This document shows, in pieces, positions 18,551-27,636 of a stretch of 64,000 nucleotides of DNA. Numbering within the stretch: the first letter of the stretch is position 1; each line of letters opens with the position of its first letter. The position numbers and the translations under genes are program-made. The stretch spans positions 62,001-126,000 of the forward strand of contig NZ_JABBEA010000002.1 of NCBI RefSeq assembly GCF_012912005.1, read 5' to 3'. This DNA is from Paenibacillus sp. SZ31 (lineage in GTDB: Bacteria; Bacillota; Bacilli; Paenibacillales; Paenibacillaceae). Below the pieces are notes generated by a model, which was given only the letters and a program-made list of their open reading frames with translations, did not search any database and was not told the DNA's origin.

Positions 18551-19552
18551 ATGCAATCCAAGGTGTCAGAGACATGGTACGCCATTCAAAATAAAGAAGA
18601 TCAACGCTGTGCATTGGCAGCGAGATTAAATACATTTTACCAAAGCAGTTCTGCCGAACGAATCATTCATATTCCAGAAGAGATTGGTCAGGGTTACTGG
18701 CAGTTGAATCGAATTCATCCCTCCATGGAACTCGTGTATAGTGATGCGATATTCCATCGGCCAACCGCCTTGAGCAGTCTGGAGCAGGATGACAGTATCA
18801 AGTTAAGCTTCTGCATTGGTGAGAGCATATCATGGAACATTGATGGCAAGCTGGGGGAGTTCCATGTACATACCCAGGAAAGTTCTGCATATGGCAGTCG
18901 AGATACGAGCAGTACGTGTGAGTTTGGATTACAGCAGCACTTCAAGGGATTTACGTTGAAGCTGGATCAGACACCGATCAGTGGAATGATGCAGCAACTT
19001 CCCATACAACAACTCATGACAGCCATCGCTGGAAGTGGGGGAGGTTTCTATAATGCGAAGATGACACCCACGATGACTCGAATCGTTAACGAGATGACAC
19101 AATGCCCGTATTCGGGAGAACTGAAACAACTGTATTTAAACGGAAAAGCACTTGAGCTGCTCGCGGTATATTTCAGTGAATGTATTCTGGAGCGCCAGTT
19201 ACCTACGAATCATGATGGGTTGTCCCGGACGGACCTGACCAGTTTGCAGCAGGCGAAGCACATTCTCGATGCGAATCTGGCACATCCGCCAACTCTTGAA
19301 GGGCTATCCAGACAAGTTTGTCTGAATGAATTCAAGCTGAAAAAAGGATTCAAGCAATTGTTCGGTTTTCCTGTACATGCATATGTCATTGAGCAAAGGC
19401 TAGAGGCAGCGTATTACCTGCTGGAGACCAGACAGATGAATGTGACCACGGCAGCTGCAGCGGTTGGTTTTAATAAATCAAGTCACTTTTCCGCGCAATT
19501 CAAACGAAAGTATGGCATGACACCATCCACGTATTTTAATCAAACGTTCTAG
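18551..19552 (+). CDS. AraC-family regulator of the siderophore locus
   Basis: 333 residues. The C-terminal approximately 100 residues form the two helix-turn-helix AraC domain: LSRQVCLNEFKLKKGFKQLFG for the first, and TAAAAVGFNKSSHFSAQFKRKYGMTPSTY for the second. The N-terminal 200 residues show no strong family match by eye. Regulators of this arrangement (YbtA, Btr and relatives) sense siderophores and switch on the adjacent uptake genes. GAGAGGGGAAG precedes the start. The transporter genes follow in the same direction after a Fur-like box, so this protein probably acts at the 19.6-kb promoter. Confidence 0.9.
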   Translation: MQSKVSETWYAIQNKEDQRCALAARLNTFYQSSSAERIIHIPEEIGQGYWQLNRIHPSMELVYSDAIFHRPTALSSLEQDDSIKLSFCIGESISWNIDGKLGEFHVHTQESSAYGSRDTSSTCEFGLQQHFKGFTLKLDQTPISGMMQQLPIQQLMTAIAGSGGGFYNAKMTPTMTRIVNEMTQCPYSGELKQLYLNGKALELLAVYFSECILERQLPTNHDGLSRTDLTSLQQAKHILDANLAHPPTLEGLSRQVCLNEFKLKKGFKQLFGFPVHAYVIEQRLEAAYYLLETRQMNVTTAAAAVGFNKSSHFSAQFKRKYGMTPSTYFNQTF

Positions 19553-19651
19553 TAGTCTACTCGTAGCATCTACTTATAATCCGTATTGAGGTACTTTTGC
19601 TCCGGATTGGGGTAGCGGTAGCCAGGTGCCCTGTGAGATATTAATGTGCGT

Positions 19652-19670
19652 ATATAGCACTGTGCTATAT
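19652..19670. promoter_or_regulatory. Perfect 19-bp palindrome upstream of the ABC transporter
   Basis: ATATAGCAC-T-GTGCTATAT. It directly abuts the Fur-like box and lies 33-51 bp upstream of the ABC start codon. It has no T tail, so it is more likely an operator than a terminator. AraC proteins usually bind direct repeats, so which protein binds here is open. Confidence 0.5.
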
Positions 19671-19690
19671 TGAGAATGATTATTAATATC
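19671..19690 (+). promoter_or_regulatory. Putative Fur box
   Basis: TGAGAATGATTATTAATATC resembles the Fur consensus core (TGATAATGATTATCA), with the two TGA.AAT half-sites kept. It sits immediately before the AGGAGGGG ribosome binding site of the first ABC gene, so iron-bound Fur would repress the transporter and lipoprotein. Confidence 0.55.
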
Positions 19691-19702
19691 AGGAGGGGTG
19701 AG

Positions 19703-21502
19703 ATGAACAACACATCTGAAGTGTCCGGACTAATGCAAGTAACGAAGGAGCGTAAAGGTCTGCTGATCACAGCAAGTATCTTCTCGACCCTGTCGAGTCT
19801 ATTGCAGATTGTTCCTTTTATCGGGGTGTACAAGATCGTCGAGGAACTGCTAACTCATGCGGGCCAACCATCTGCCATGGACAGAGATCTGTTGATCTAT
19901 TGGGGGATTGTCGCATTCGTAGCCCTGATTGCAGGGCTCATTGCGCTCTATATCGGGGGGATGTGCTCACACATCGCTGCGTTCAACATTTTGTACCAGC
20001 TCAGAGTGAGACTTGCGGAGCATGTTGCCAAAGTACCCATGGGGTATCACACCCGAACGGCAACCGGTGAGCTGAAGAAGATCATCGAAGTCAGTGTGGA
20101 GAAAATCGAGAAATTTATCGCCCATCAGTTGCCGGATCTGGTGAGTGCGATCGTTATTCCGTTAATGCTGCTGGGTTACTTGTTCTGGCTCGATTATCGG
20201 ATGGCGCTGGCGCTGTTGGTTCCGATCGGAATCGGGTTCTGGCTGCAAAGTCGTATCTTCCGCAGCGAAGGCGGCCGTCAGGCTTATCGTGATTTCCAGC
20301 TTGCTATTGAAGAAATGAATGCGACGGGTGTTGAATACGTGAGAGGTATGCCTGCGGTCAAAGTATTTGGCATTACAGCTGATTCATTTCTGACGTTTAA
20401 ACAAGCGGTGACGCGATATCGGGATATTTCGTTGAAAATAACAGATTTATGTAAAACATCTTACGGGCTGTTTTTTGTAATCATGATCTCGTTATTTACC
20501 TTCATCGTTCCGGTGGGTATTCTGCTGTCGAGTGGAAATGCGGGGAATCAGTCGTTTGCGATCACGTTTATTCTGTTTCTGATCATTACCCCGAGTCTAT
20601 CTGCTCCGTTATTGAAGTTAATGTATCTGGGTAGTGGGATGCGAGAGATTGTGGAAGGACAGAAACGGATTGAATCGGTGTTTGCTGAGCCGGTTGTACA
20701 AGAACCTGAGTTGCCTAAAGTTCCGGATACATATGAGGTTGCCTTTCGGCAGGTATCTTTTGCTTATGAGCGTAAGGAGAGCGAAGCATATAAACCCGTA
20801 CTTGAACAGATTGATTTTGTAGCCAAAGCAGGAGAGATGACCGCGCTTGTCGGACCTTCGGGTGGAGGAAAGTCGACCATTGCTAATCTATTGCTTCGTT
20901 TCTGGGATGTACAGGAAGGTGAGATTACGATTGGTGGAATTCCGATCCAGGAGATGGGGACGGAGAAACTGATGGATACCGTGTCCTTTGTATTTCAGGA
21001 TGTACATCTGTTCTACGATACGATTGAAGAAAATATTCGGATGGGCAATACATCAGCTTCACGACAGGACGTTATAGCTGCGGCTCAAACTGCTTGCTGT
21101 CATGAGTTTATCGACAAACTGGATGCCGGATATGACACCAAAATTGGAGAAGGCGGTACGTATCTATCTGGTGGTGAAGCACAGCGAATTGCAATTGCAC
21201 GAGCACTGCTTAAAAATGCTCCCATTCTGGTCCTGGATGAAGCGACGGCCTACGCAGATGCAGAGAATGAACACAAGATCCAGCAAGGTCTAGCCCAATT
21301 GGTTCAAGGCAAAACAGTACTGATTATTGCTCATCGTCTAACAACGATTCGTGCAGCCGAGCATATACTCGTGATCCGCAAGGGAACGATTGCCGAGCGT
21401 GGGACACATGATCAATTGCGTGCATTAGGCGGCGTGTATGAGCACATGTGGCAGGCCCATATCAGTGCGGCTTCCTGGAAGCTTGGAGGTGCAGGACGAT
21501 GA
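19703..21502 (+). CDS. ABC half-transporter (IrtA/YbtP-like), siderophore or iron uptake
   Basis: 599 residues from ATG 19703, four bases after AGGAGGGGTG; the open frame reaches 11 codons further up but crosses the Fur box. An N-terminal six-helix ABC exporter-fold membrane domain (about 15-300) is fused to a nucleotide-binding domain: Walker A GPSGGGKST, signature LSGGEAQR, Walker B ILVLDEAT with TAYAD instead of the usual TSALD, and switch His in AHRLTT. Such fused half-transporters pair as heterodimers and import siderophores in YbtPQ and IrtAB. The stop overlaps the next start (ATGA), so both are made together. Confidence 0.92.
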   Translation: MNNTSEVSGLMQVTKERKGLLITASIFSTLSSLLQIVPFIGVYKIVEELLTHAGQPSAMDRDLLIYWGIVAFVALIAGLIALYIGGMCSHIAAFNILYQLRVRLAEHVAKVPMGYHTRTATGELKKIIEVSVEKIEKFIAHQLPDLVSAIVIPLMLLGYLFWLDYRMALALLVPIGIGFWLQSRIFRSEGGRQAYRDFQLAIEEMNATGVEYVRGMPAVKVFGITADSFLTFKQAVTRYRDISLKITDLCKTSYGLFFVIMISLFTFIVPVGILLSSGNAGNQSFAITFILFLIITPSLSAPLLKLMYLGSGMREIVEGQKRIESVFAEPVVQEPELPKVPDTYEVAFRQVSFAYERKESEAYKPVLEQIDFVAKAGEMTALVGPSGGGKSTIANLLLRFWDVQEGEITIGGIPIQEMGTEKLMDTVSFVFQDVHLFYDTIEENIRMGNTSASRQDVIAAAQTACCHEFIDKLDAGYDTKIGEGGTYLSGGEAQRIAIARALLKNAPILVLDEATAYADAENEHKIQQGLAQLVQGKTVLIIAHRLTTIRAAEHILVIRKGTIAERGTHDQLRALGGVYEHMWQAHISAASWKLGGAGR

Positions 21503-23247
21503 AGAATTATTTATACAATATATCTGGCGGCAACCCTCGTAGTCTGCTTCCTTCGGTAATTGCAGCGATTCTGGACGGGATTGCGAAGATTGTTCCTGCG
21601 GCGCTGCTTGTGGATATATTTAATACGATTTATAAGTCATTCGCTGAACCGGACAAAGGACTGGATATCAACCGAATGTGGATTGTATGCTGTATCCTGT
21701 TTGCCTGGCTTCTGGTGGAGTATGCGGCTTATGCTTCGCTCTATGATAAGACCTATCGGGCAGCATACAGCCTTGCGGCCTCAGGAAGGTTGAAGTTGGC
21801 GGAACATATTCGCCATCTGTCGTTAGGATTTTTCGGAAAACGTGATCCTGGCGATCTGACGAATCTGATCCTGAGTGATTATGGTCAGGTTGAGCATACG
21901 ATCTCTCACAATCTGTCACAGCTGATCAGTGCGATTGTGCTTCCTGTGCTCGCTTTTGGCGGACTACTGTTGGTGGATTGGAGAATGGCCGTAGCCATGT
22001 TTATTGCGGTTCCCTTAGGTGTGACTCTGTTATGGCTTACGGATTCCATTCAGGCACGACTGAGTGAGAACCATGTTCGAGCCAAAAACGAAGCCGCCAG
22101 TCGGCTGCAGGAGTATCTGAGCGGTATTCGTGAGATTAAGGCCCACAATATGGGGGGCAAACGTTTTGAACGGCTGCGTCGTTCTTTTGACGAATTGAAA
22201 TCCGCTTCCATTCGGTTGGAAGGCATCATGGGACCGATGATCATGGGCGCGATGTTGCTTGCACGATCAGGGATGACATGGATGATTCTGGTGGGCAGTT
22301 ATTTGCTTGCAGGCGGTGAGTTGTCATTACCGGTATTTCTGTTATTTTTGCTGGTAGGTACGAAGGTATTCGAACCATTGACGGTTGTACTGATGAGTTA
22401 TGGGGAGATGCGGTACTCTGCATATAGTGCAAGACGCATTATGGATGTGCAACAGGAGGCCCCGATGGCAGGAACGGGAGATGTACAGCCCAATCAGGCG
22501 ATTTCATTTGACCAAGTGACCTTTGGATATGATGAGTGGCAGCCGGTCTTGAAAGACTTGTCCTTTACGATTGAGCCGCATACCATTACAGCGCTGGTTG
22601 GCCCATCCGGTAGTGGTAAGAGTACAGTCACACGTCTCATTGCCCGCTTCTGGGACGTACAGCAAGGAACTATTCGCATTGGTGGCAGACCCGTTGATCA
22701 GATGGACCCGGAGAAGCTGTTACAGGATATCTCAGTGGTCTTCCAGGACGTGTATCTGTTCCAGGATACGATCGGCAACAACATCCGTGTAGGAAAGAAA
22801 GACGCTACGCAATTCGAGATTGAAGAGGCGGCACGCAGAGCTTGTTGTCATGAGTTTATCTCCAGTCTGCCTCAAGGGTACGATACGCTCGTTGGCGAGG
22901 GTGGATCGACGTTATCTGGTGGGGAGAAGCAGCGTATTTCCATTGCACGTGCTTTGTTGAAAAATGCATCGATCGTATTGCTTGACGAAGCCACCGCCTC
23001 ACTTGATCCGGAGAACGAAGCCGCGGTACAGCAAGCGATTAATGAGCTAGTCGCGGACAAGACGGTTATTTTGATTGCACACCGATTAAAGACCATTCAA
23101 AATGCCGATCAGATCCTTGTATTGGACCAAGGTCAGCTCGTAGAGCAAGGAACTCATGCGCAATTGTTAGATCACTCAGGCATCTACGCTCGGTTGTGGC
23201 AATTACAACAGGATGCAGAAGGCTGGCAGGTAAAAGTAAACGGATAA
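21499..23247 (+). CDS. ABC half-transporter (IrtB/YbtQ-like), partner of the preceding gene
   Basis: 582 residues from ATG 21499, with GGAGGTGC upstream and a 4-base ATGA overlap with the first half-transporter. Membrane domain at about residues 15-300, then nucleotide-binding domain: Walker A GPSGSGKST, Q-loop VVFQDVYLFQD, signature LSGGEKQR, Walker B IVLLDEATASLD and AHRLKT. All ATPase motifs are canonical here, unlike its partner, which has TAYAD after Walker B. Expected to form a heterodimer in the cytoplasmic membrane. Confidence 0.92.
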   Translation: MKNYLYNISGGNPRSLLPSVIAAILDGIAKIVPAALLVDIFNTIYKSFAEPDKGLDINRMWIVCCILFAWLLVEYAAYASLYDKTYRAAYSLAASGRLKLAEHIRHLSLGFFGKRDPGDLTNLILSDYGQVEHTISHNLSQLISAIVLPVLAFGGLLLVDWRMAVAMFIAVPLGVTLLWLTDSIQARLSENHVRAKNEAASRLQEYLSGIREIKAHNMGGKRFERLRRSFDELKSASIRLEGIMGPMIMGAMLLARSGMTWMILVGSYLLAGGELSLPVFLLFLLVGTKVFEPLTVVLMSYGEMRYSAYSARRIMDVQQEAPMAGTGDVQPNQAISFDQVTFGYDEWQPVLKDLSFTIEPHTITALVGPSGSGKSTVTRLIARFWDVQQGTIRIGGRPVDQMDPEKLLQDISVVFQDVYLFQDTIGNNIRVGKKDATQFEIEEAARRACCHEFISSLPQGYDTLVGEGGSTLSGGEKQRISIARALLKNASIVLLDEATASLDPENEAAVQQAINELVADKTVILIAHRLKTIQNADQILVLDQGQLVEQGTHAQLLDHSGIYARLWQLQQDAEGWQVKVNG

Positions 23248-23291
23248 GCCTAATGTGGCTATTGAACTGACATAAAAGGAGAATGACAACG

Positions 23292-24254
23292 ATGTTTAAA
23301 CGAATTCCTGTATGGATTGCACTATGCTGTATGCTCACCTTGGCGGCTTGTGGAACGACCCAGACCACCAATGAATTGGCCAGCTCCTCAGAGGCAACCA
23401 CACAAGCGACGACCAAATTGATTACCAACCCGAATGGAGAAGAGATTACGATCCCTTTGAATCCAGAGCGCATTGTTGATCTATCCGGCTCTACAGAAGA
23501 ACTACTGATCATTGGGAAAACACCTGTGGCCACGATGAGCGCAGATTACGGTAACCCGGAGGAACTTACACCAACCATTAAGGATCAACTGAGTGCAGAT
23601 ACCGTTAATCTGGGCTGGTATGGTTTCCCGTTCAGCATTGAAGCTATAGCGGGTGCTAATCCGGACCTGATTATTCTGGGAAAGGATTTTAACACGGATC
23701 AGTATGAAACCTTATCCAAAATTGCGCCTACGATTGCATTGCCTTATTCCTACTATGATTGGAGAGAGCGCCTGACATTCCTGGCATATACGTTTGGAGA
23801 AGAAAGCAAGAAAGATGAATATCTGGCCAAGTATGATGCGAAATCTGCAGAGTGGAAACAAAAGCTGGAGGCGGCTGTAAATGGTGAATCCTTTGCCGTA
23901 ATTGAGACATATCCAAACAATCTGGTCATCTATTCCAATAAAGGTGCAGCTGAGATGTTATATAGTGAATGGGGCCTGAAGCGTACAGACGGTATCCCTG
24001 ATCCTGAGGGTTGGGGAGGCAAAGAGATCGCTCTAGAGGCTCTAGTTACTGTTAATCCGGATCGTCTGCTATTGATGGAGAATAGTGAGAATAAAATGGT
24101 CGATAGCAAGGTGTGGAATAACATGAACGCCGTGAAGAATGAAAAGATCTATAAAATCTCTAATGTCGATAATTACAACTACTCGTACACAGCCATGGGA
24201 AGAATGGAACTTATGGACCGCCTGGGTACAATGATTCTGGAAGAACAGAAGTAG
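23292..24254 (+). CDS. Iron-siderophore ABC transporter substrate-binding lipoprotein
   Basis: 320 residues from ATG 23292. An ATG at 23283 is only one base from AGGAG, so the later ATG with a 10-base spacing is preferred. The lipobox LTLAAC sets the lipidated Cys at about residue 18, followed by a Thr/Ser-rich linker. The rest is a class III (FecB/FhuD-type) binding protein: PERIVDLSGSTEELLIIGKTP near the start, ANPDLIIL in the middle and MGRMELMDRLG at the end. It is held on the outer face of the membrane and delivers ferric siderophore. It follows the half-transporters by 44 bp and is probably co-transcribed. Confidence 0.92.
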   Translation: MFKRIPVWIALCCMLTLAACGTTQTTNELASSSEATTQATTKLITNPNGEEITIPLNPERIVDLSGSTEELLIIGKTPVATMSADYGNPEELTPTIKDQLSADTVNLGWYGFPFSIEAIAGANPDLIILGKDFNTDQYETLSKIAPTIALPYSYYDWRERLTFLAYTFGEESKKDEYLAKYDAKSAEWKQKLEAAVNGESFAVIETYPNNLVIYSNKGAAEMLYSEWGLKRTDGIPDPEGWGGKEIALEALVTVNPDRLLLMENSENKMVDSKVWNNMNAVKNEKIYKISNVDNYNYSYTAMGRMELMDRLGTMILEEQK

Positions 24255-24394
24255 TCGTTGAATTATAGCAATTTACGATGGATTAACTTTAACATTTAAT
24301 AGAACCTAATGGCGGCCTATGTGTAATTGTGTAGTTTGTTCGAAATCATGTAACTTGAGCGGTTCGAGCTGCGTTTAGACATTGGGGTGATCTA

Positions 24395-24859
24395 ATGTTG
24401 GTGAACACGGTTCAACGGTACATGGTATTAGGACTTATATTTATAGGGATAAGCTTAACGGCATATCTCGTTCTTGAAAGGATTGAAGGGTACCAAATTA
24501 CAACGACAGAGTATTACGGCTTACGTAATGCAGGGGGAGTAATATATATTTTATCGCTCATTCTGGGCTTCGGTCACTATTTACTCGCTTTTTTTATTGT
24601 TATTCTTAGTCCGATCGCATGGCTGTTGCGGAAATATGTACGCTTTCCTATGGTGAGAACTTTCATCTATATGGTTGGGTTTGGATGTGGAGGCCTATGG
24701 GTTTTCGATCAAATGTACAGTCCATATTTCGTGAATGGATACGATCTGAATCGAATAACATCGATATGGATATTTGCCATCGCCGGTGTAGTCTATGCCA
24801 TCATGGAGAATAAGATTTGGCGAAGAGGGCAAATGCAGAAAGAACAGAAGGCTACTTAA
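24395..24859 (+). CDS. Hypothetical membrane protein, four predicted helices
   Basis: 154 residues with about four hydrophobic segments (residues about 10-27, 48-75, 87-104 and 124-138) and a basic C-terminal tail (KIWRRGQMQKEQK). GGGGTGA lies just upstream of the ATG, with TTG and GTG codons next to it as alternatives. No family recognised. A hairpin overlaps its stop codon. The gene appears to be single. Confidence 0.65.
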   Translation: MLVNTVQRYMVLGLIFIGISLTAYLVLERIEGYQITTTEYYGLRNAGGVIYILSLILGFGHYLLAFFIVILSPIAWLLRKYVRFPMVRTFIYMVGFGCGGLWVFDQMYSPYFVNGYDLNRITSIWIFAIAGVVYAIMENKIWRRGQMQKEQKAT

Positions 24860-24880
24860 CAAATGTTGAGTAGCCTTCTT
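24848..24880 (+). terminator. Terminator-like hairpin overlapping the stop codon
   Basis: AAGGCTACT pairs perfectly with AGTAGCCTT; the T tract (CTTGGTTT) is weak. The stop codon lies in the loop edge of the stem. Confidence 0.5.
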
Positions 24881-25143
24881 GGTTTACATAATTATTATGG
24901 TGTTTTCATTGGGGGCTCAGAGGCCAAATACAATATTTAGAAAGGATTATGTAAGTAATTCGATAGTTTGTTATAAAATTCACAAAGAATGCAATTAAAA
25001 TGAAATAGGAGTTTTATCGTAAAAAGGTAAAATTTTCTGTTATACTATTTGGGTTGTGTACATAAAGTTAGATATTTTAATGAAGGGAGTTCATGAAGTA
25101 AATTAGCCGTTTAGTTTAAAATTGTAGTTTGGAGGAAAGCATT

Positions 25144-25542
25144 TTGTATAAAGCAGGTTTTTGGATTAGATTAGGAGCAGGTGTATTGGATAGTCTTATT
25201 ATTTCAATTCCGTTAGTGATTATTGCAGGTGTGCTGACGGGCAACTTTGATACGGATGAGCCGATTGCCAAACTGCTTAGTGCGTTATACTCAATTTTAT
25301 TACCAGTTTACTGGTATGGTCGAACCATAGGCAAACGTATATGTGGAATTCGAATCCGCCAATACGATACACACGAACCGCCAAAAATTGGTACGATGCT
25401 GATGCGAGTTGTTGTAGCTGGACTTGTGTATGTAATAACTTTGGGTATCGGAGTTATCGTGAGTGCGTTTATGGTCGGTCTGCGTGAAGATCGACGTGCG
25501 ATTCACGACTTTATAGCAGGAACAGAAGTAGTCTGGGATTAA
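25144..25542 (+). CDS. RDD family membrane protein
   Basis: 132 residues. TTGGAGGAAAGC at 25129-25140 is the ribosome binding site, so the start is TTG 25144 rather than the TTG inside the site. Three hydrophobic segments and the motif pair AGFWIRLGAGVLDSLI and YGRTIGKRICGIRI mark the RDD domain (Arg-Asp-Asp family), though the first Arg-Asp-Asp is only partly kept. RDD proteins are small integral membrane proteins, some proposed to move ions or compatible solutes. Single gene with its own terminator. Confidence 0.8.
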   Translation: MYKAGFWIRLGAGVLDSLIISIPLVIIAGVLTGNFDTDEPIAKLLSALYSILLPVYWYGRTIGKRICGIRIRQYDTHEPPKIGTMLMRVVVAGLVYVITLGIGVIVSAFMVGLREDRRAIHDFIAGTEVVWD

Positions 25543-25562
25543 GTCGGAGATTCTAAAGAAGT

Positions 25563-25597
25563 AGCTGTACAGGGGTAAAAATCCCGGTGCAGCTTTT
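25563..25597 (+). terminator. Probable terminator after the RDD gene
   Basis: AGCTGTAC-AGGGGT pairs imperfectly with ATCCCGGTGCAGCT around AAAA; TTTT follows. Confidence 0.55.
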
Positions 25598-25713
25598 AAA
25601 TCATTACTACTGTTTCACAAAACTCGTATTTTGTACATATGTATTGCATTGGCAATATTTACTCATTCGAGATTTAGACCATCCAAACATTCCTGCACTA
25701 GCCGGCAAAAATA

Positions 25714-25774
25714 CACCCCCTAGAATTTCATCGGCTAAACTCAGGGGTTTTTCCAATGTCTATTCTAGGGGGTG
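25714..25774. repeat. 13-bp perfect inverted repeat with alternative inner stems
   Basis: CACCCCCTAGAAT (25714-25726) and ATTCTAGGGGGTG (25762-25774) are exact reverse complements, 35 bases apart. TAGCCG/CGGCTA (25699 and 25732) and ACCCCCT/AGGGGT inside the loop could form competing stems, the second followed by TTTTT. It lies in the 387-bp space between the RDD gene and the 3' end of ilvD, where no gene was seen. Confidence 0.5.
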
Positions 25775-25929
25775 CACTTCATTTTCAAATGATGAAACTA
25801 AATTCTTCATCTTTTTCTTGCGACATTCTTGATCTCTAAAGCTGGCGTTTTTTTGTTTAGCGCGCTTCATGCATTCGTTGTAGTAGCTTCTCCCCTCCCA
25901 TTTTATATGTAGCATCAATGTTTAATTGT

Positions 25930-27621
25930 CTATTCCATCAAATCTGTTACTGCACCTCTTGAAGCAGAGGAAACTAATTTAGCATATTTGGCAAGTACCC
26001 CGGATTTCACTTTCAGTGGCGGTTGTACCCAAGCTTGTGCTCGAGCAGCTAGCTCTTCTTCTGATAACTCAACCTTCATCTCCTGAATGTCGCTATCAAT
26101 GGTAATAATGTCCCCATTTCTAAGCAATGAGATCGGTCCACCTACTTGTGCCTCAGGGGATACATGGCCGACTACAAATCCATGCGAGCCACCCGAGAAC
26201 CTACCATCTGTTATGAGAGCAACTTTCCCACCGAGACCTTTCCCTACAATGAGTGCTGTAACGGAAAGCATCTCAGGCATACCTGGTCCACCCTTCGGTC
26301 CACAATAGCGTATGACCAATACGTCCCCTTCTTGAATTTCATCATTCATGATCGCTTCTGTCGCTTCATCTTCGCTATCGTACACCTTTGTCGGCCCGGA
26401 AAACTGTTGTATCTTCATGCCTGACATTTTGGCAACAGCGCCTTCAGGAGCTAGGTTTCCTCGAAGCACAACCAGTGGTCCATTTGGTTTAAGCGGATTA
26501 TTGAGTGGACGTATAATCTCTTGATCATTCTGTAGTGGAGCAGCTTCCGCTAAATTCTCCGCCAACGTTTTACCAGTTACGGTGAGGCAATCCCCATGAA
26601 GTAATCCCTCAGCGAGCAATAGCTTCATTACCCCGGAAACACCACCAATATCATTCAAATCCTGCATGACATACTGACCACTTGGCTTCAGATCTGCCAA
26701 ATGAGGAACACGCAAGCGAATTCGTTCAAAATCATCCAAGGTTAAATCCACTTCTACGGAGTGCGCAATAGCTAGCAGATGGAGAAATGCGTTGGTTGAT
26801 CCCCCTAGAGCCATAACAACGGTGATCGCATTCTCAAATGCTTTCTTCGTCATAATGTCTCTTGGGTAGATTTCCTGTTCAAGAAGTGAGATGACCTGCT
26901 TACCGGCTGCTTCGCATTCCAATGCTTTATCCGCTGAGATAGCTGATGTCGAAGAAGAACCAGGCAAACACATACCCATTGCTTCTGCAGCTGCGGCCAT
27001 CGTATTAGCGGTATACATCCCCCCACAAGCCCCTGGACCTGGACAAACACTGCATTCGACCTTATGCAATTGTTCGTCTGTTATTTTTCCATCTTGATAT
27101 TGCCCAACGGCTTCAAAAGCTGAAACGATATCCACTTTTTTACCGTCGAGATTACCAGGTTGAATGGTTCCTCCATATACATAAACAGAAGGAATATTCA
27201 TCCGTCCAATAGCCATCAAACATGCAGGCGTATTCTTGTCACACCCACCGATTGCAACAACGCCGTCAAAACGCTCGGCTCCGGTCACAATTTCAATCGA
27301 ATCAGCTATAGCTTCCCGACTTGGTAGCGAGAACAACATCCCGCCATGCCCCATCGAGATCCCATCAGAAACGGTAATCGTATTAAAAATTAGTGGAGCA
27401 CCGCCGTTATTACGTGCGCCCCGCTTAGCTTGCACCGCTAAATCATTGATGTGCATATTACACGGTGTTACTTCACTCCACGTACTTGCTATTCCGATCA
27501 TTGGCTTTTTAAAATCCTCATCTTGAAATCCAACTGCACGCAGCATCGCTCTGTTCGGTACCCGGTTAGCACCTTCACTGATTACCTTGCTTCGAATGCG
27601 AAGATCTTTTTTATTTTCCAT
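25930..27621 (-). CDS. ilvD: Dihydroxy-acid dehydratase IlvD
   Basis: 563 residues, full length. It converts 2,3-dihydroxy-isovalerate or -methylvalerate to the 2-oxo acids of valine, isoleucine and leucine synthesis, using an iron-sulfur cluster. The three cluster cysteines are in [24 protein letters not shown] and [16 protein letters not shown]; the C-terminal [15 protein letters not shown] is also typical. GAGGGAAG precedes the ATG. No T-box or leucine leader lies upstream. Instead a GntR gene ends 15 bp before it on the same strand, so the pair looks like an operon. Related IlvD/Edd enzymes act on sugar acids; sequence identity to true IlvD by eye is high, but a catabolic role for this copy is possible. 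Confidence 0.95.
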   Translation of the reverse strand: MENKKDLRIRSKVISEGANRVPNRAMLRAVGFQDEDFKKPMIGIASTWSEVTPCNMHINDLAVQAKRGARNNGGAPLIFNTITVSDGISMGHGGMLFSLPSREAIADSIEIVTGAERFDGVVAIGGCDKNTPACLMAIGRMNIPSVYVYGGTIQPGNLDGKKVDIVSAFEAVGQYQDGKITDEQLHKVECSVCPGPGACGGMYTANTMAAAAEAMGMCLPGSSSTSAISADKALECEAAGKQVISLLEQEIYPRDIMTKKAFENAITVVMALGGSTNAFLHLLAIAHSVEVDLTLDDFERIRLRVPHLADLKPSGQYVMQDLNDIGGVSGVMKLLLAEGLLHGDCLTVTGKTLAENLAEAAPLQNDQEIIRPLNNPLKPNGPLVVLRGNLAPEGAVAKMSGMKIQQFSGPTKVYDSEDEATEAIMNDEIQEGDVLVIRYCGPKGGPGMPEMLSVTALIVGKGLGGKVALITDGRFSGGSHGFVVGHVSPEAQVGGPISLLRNGDIITIDSDIQEMKVELSEEELAARAQAWVQPPLKVKSGVLAKYAKLVSSASRGAVTDLME

Positions 27622-27636
27622 GTTTCTTCCCTCATT

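Noticed and set aside
23066-23533. 155-codon minus-strand open frame across the ABC/lipoprotein junction
   Set aside because: It is fully antisense to two well-supported genes, has no ribosome site and matches no family.
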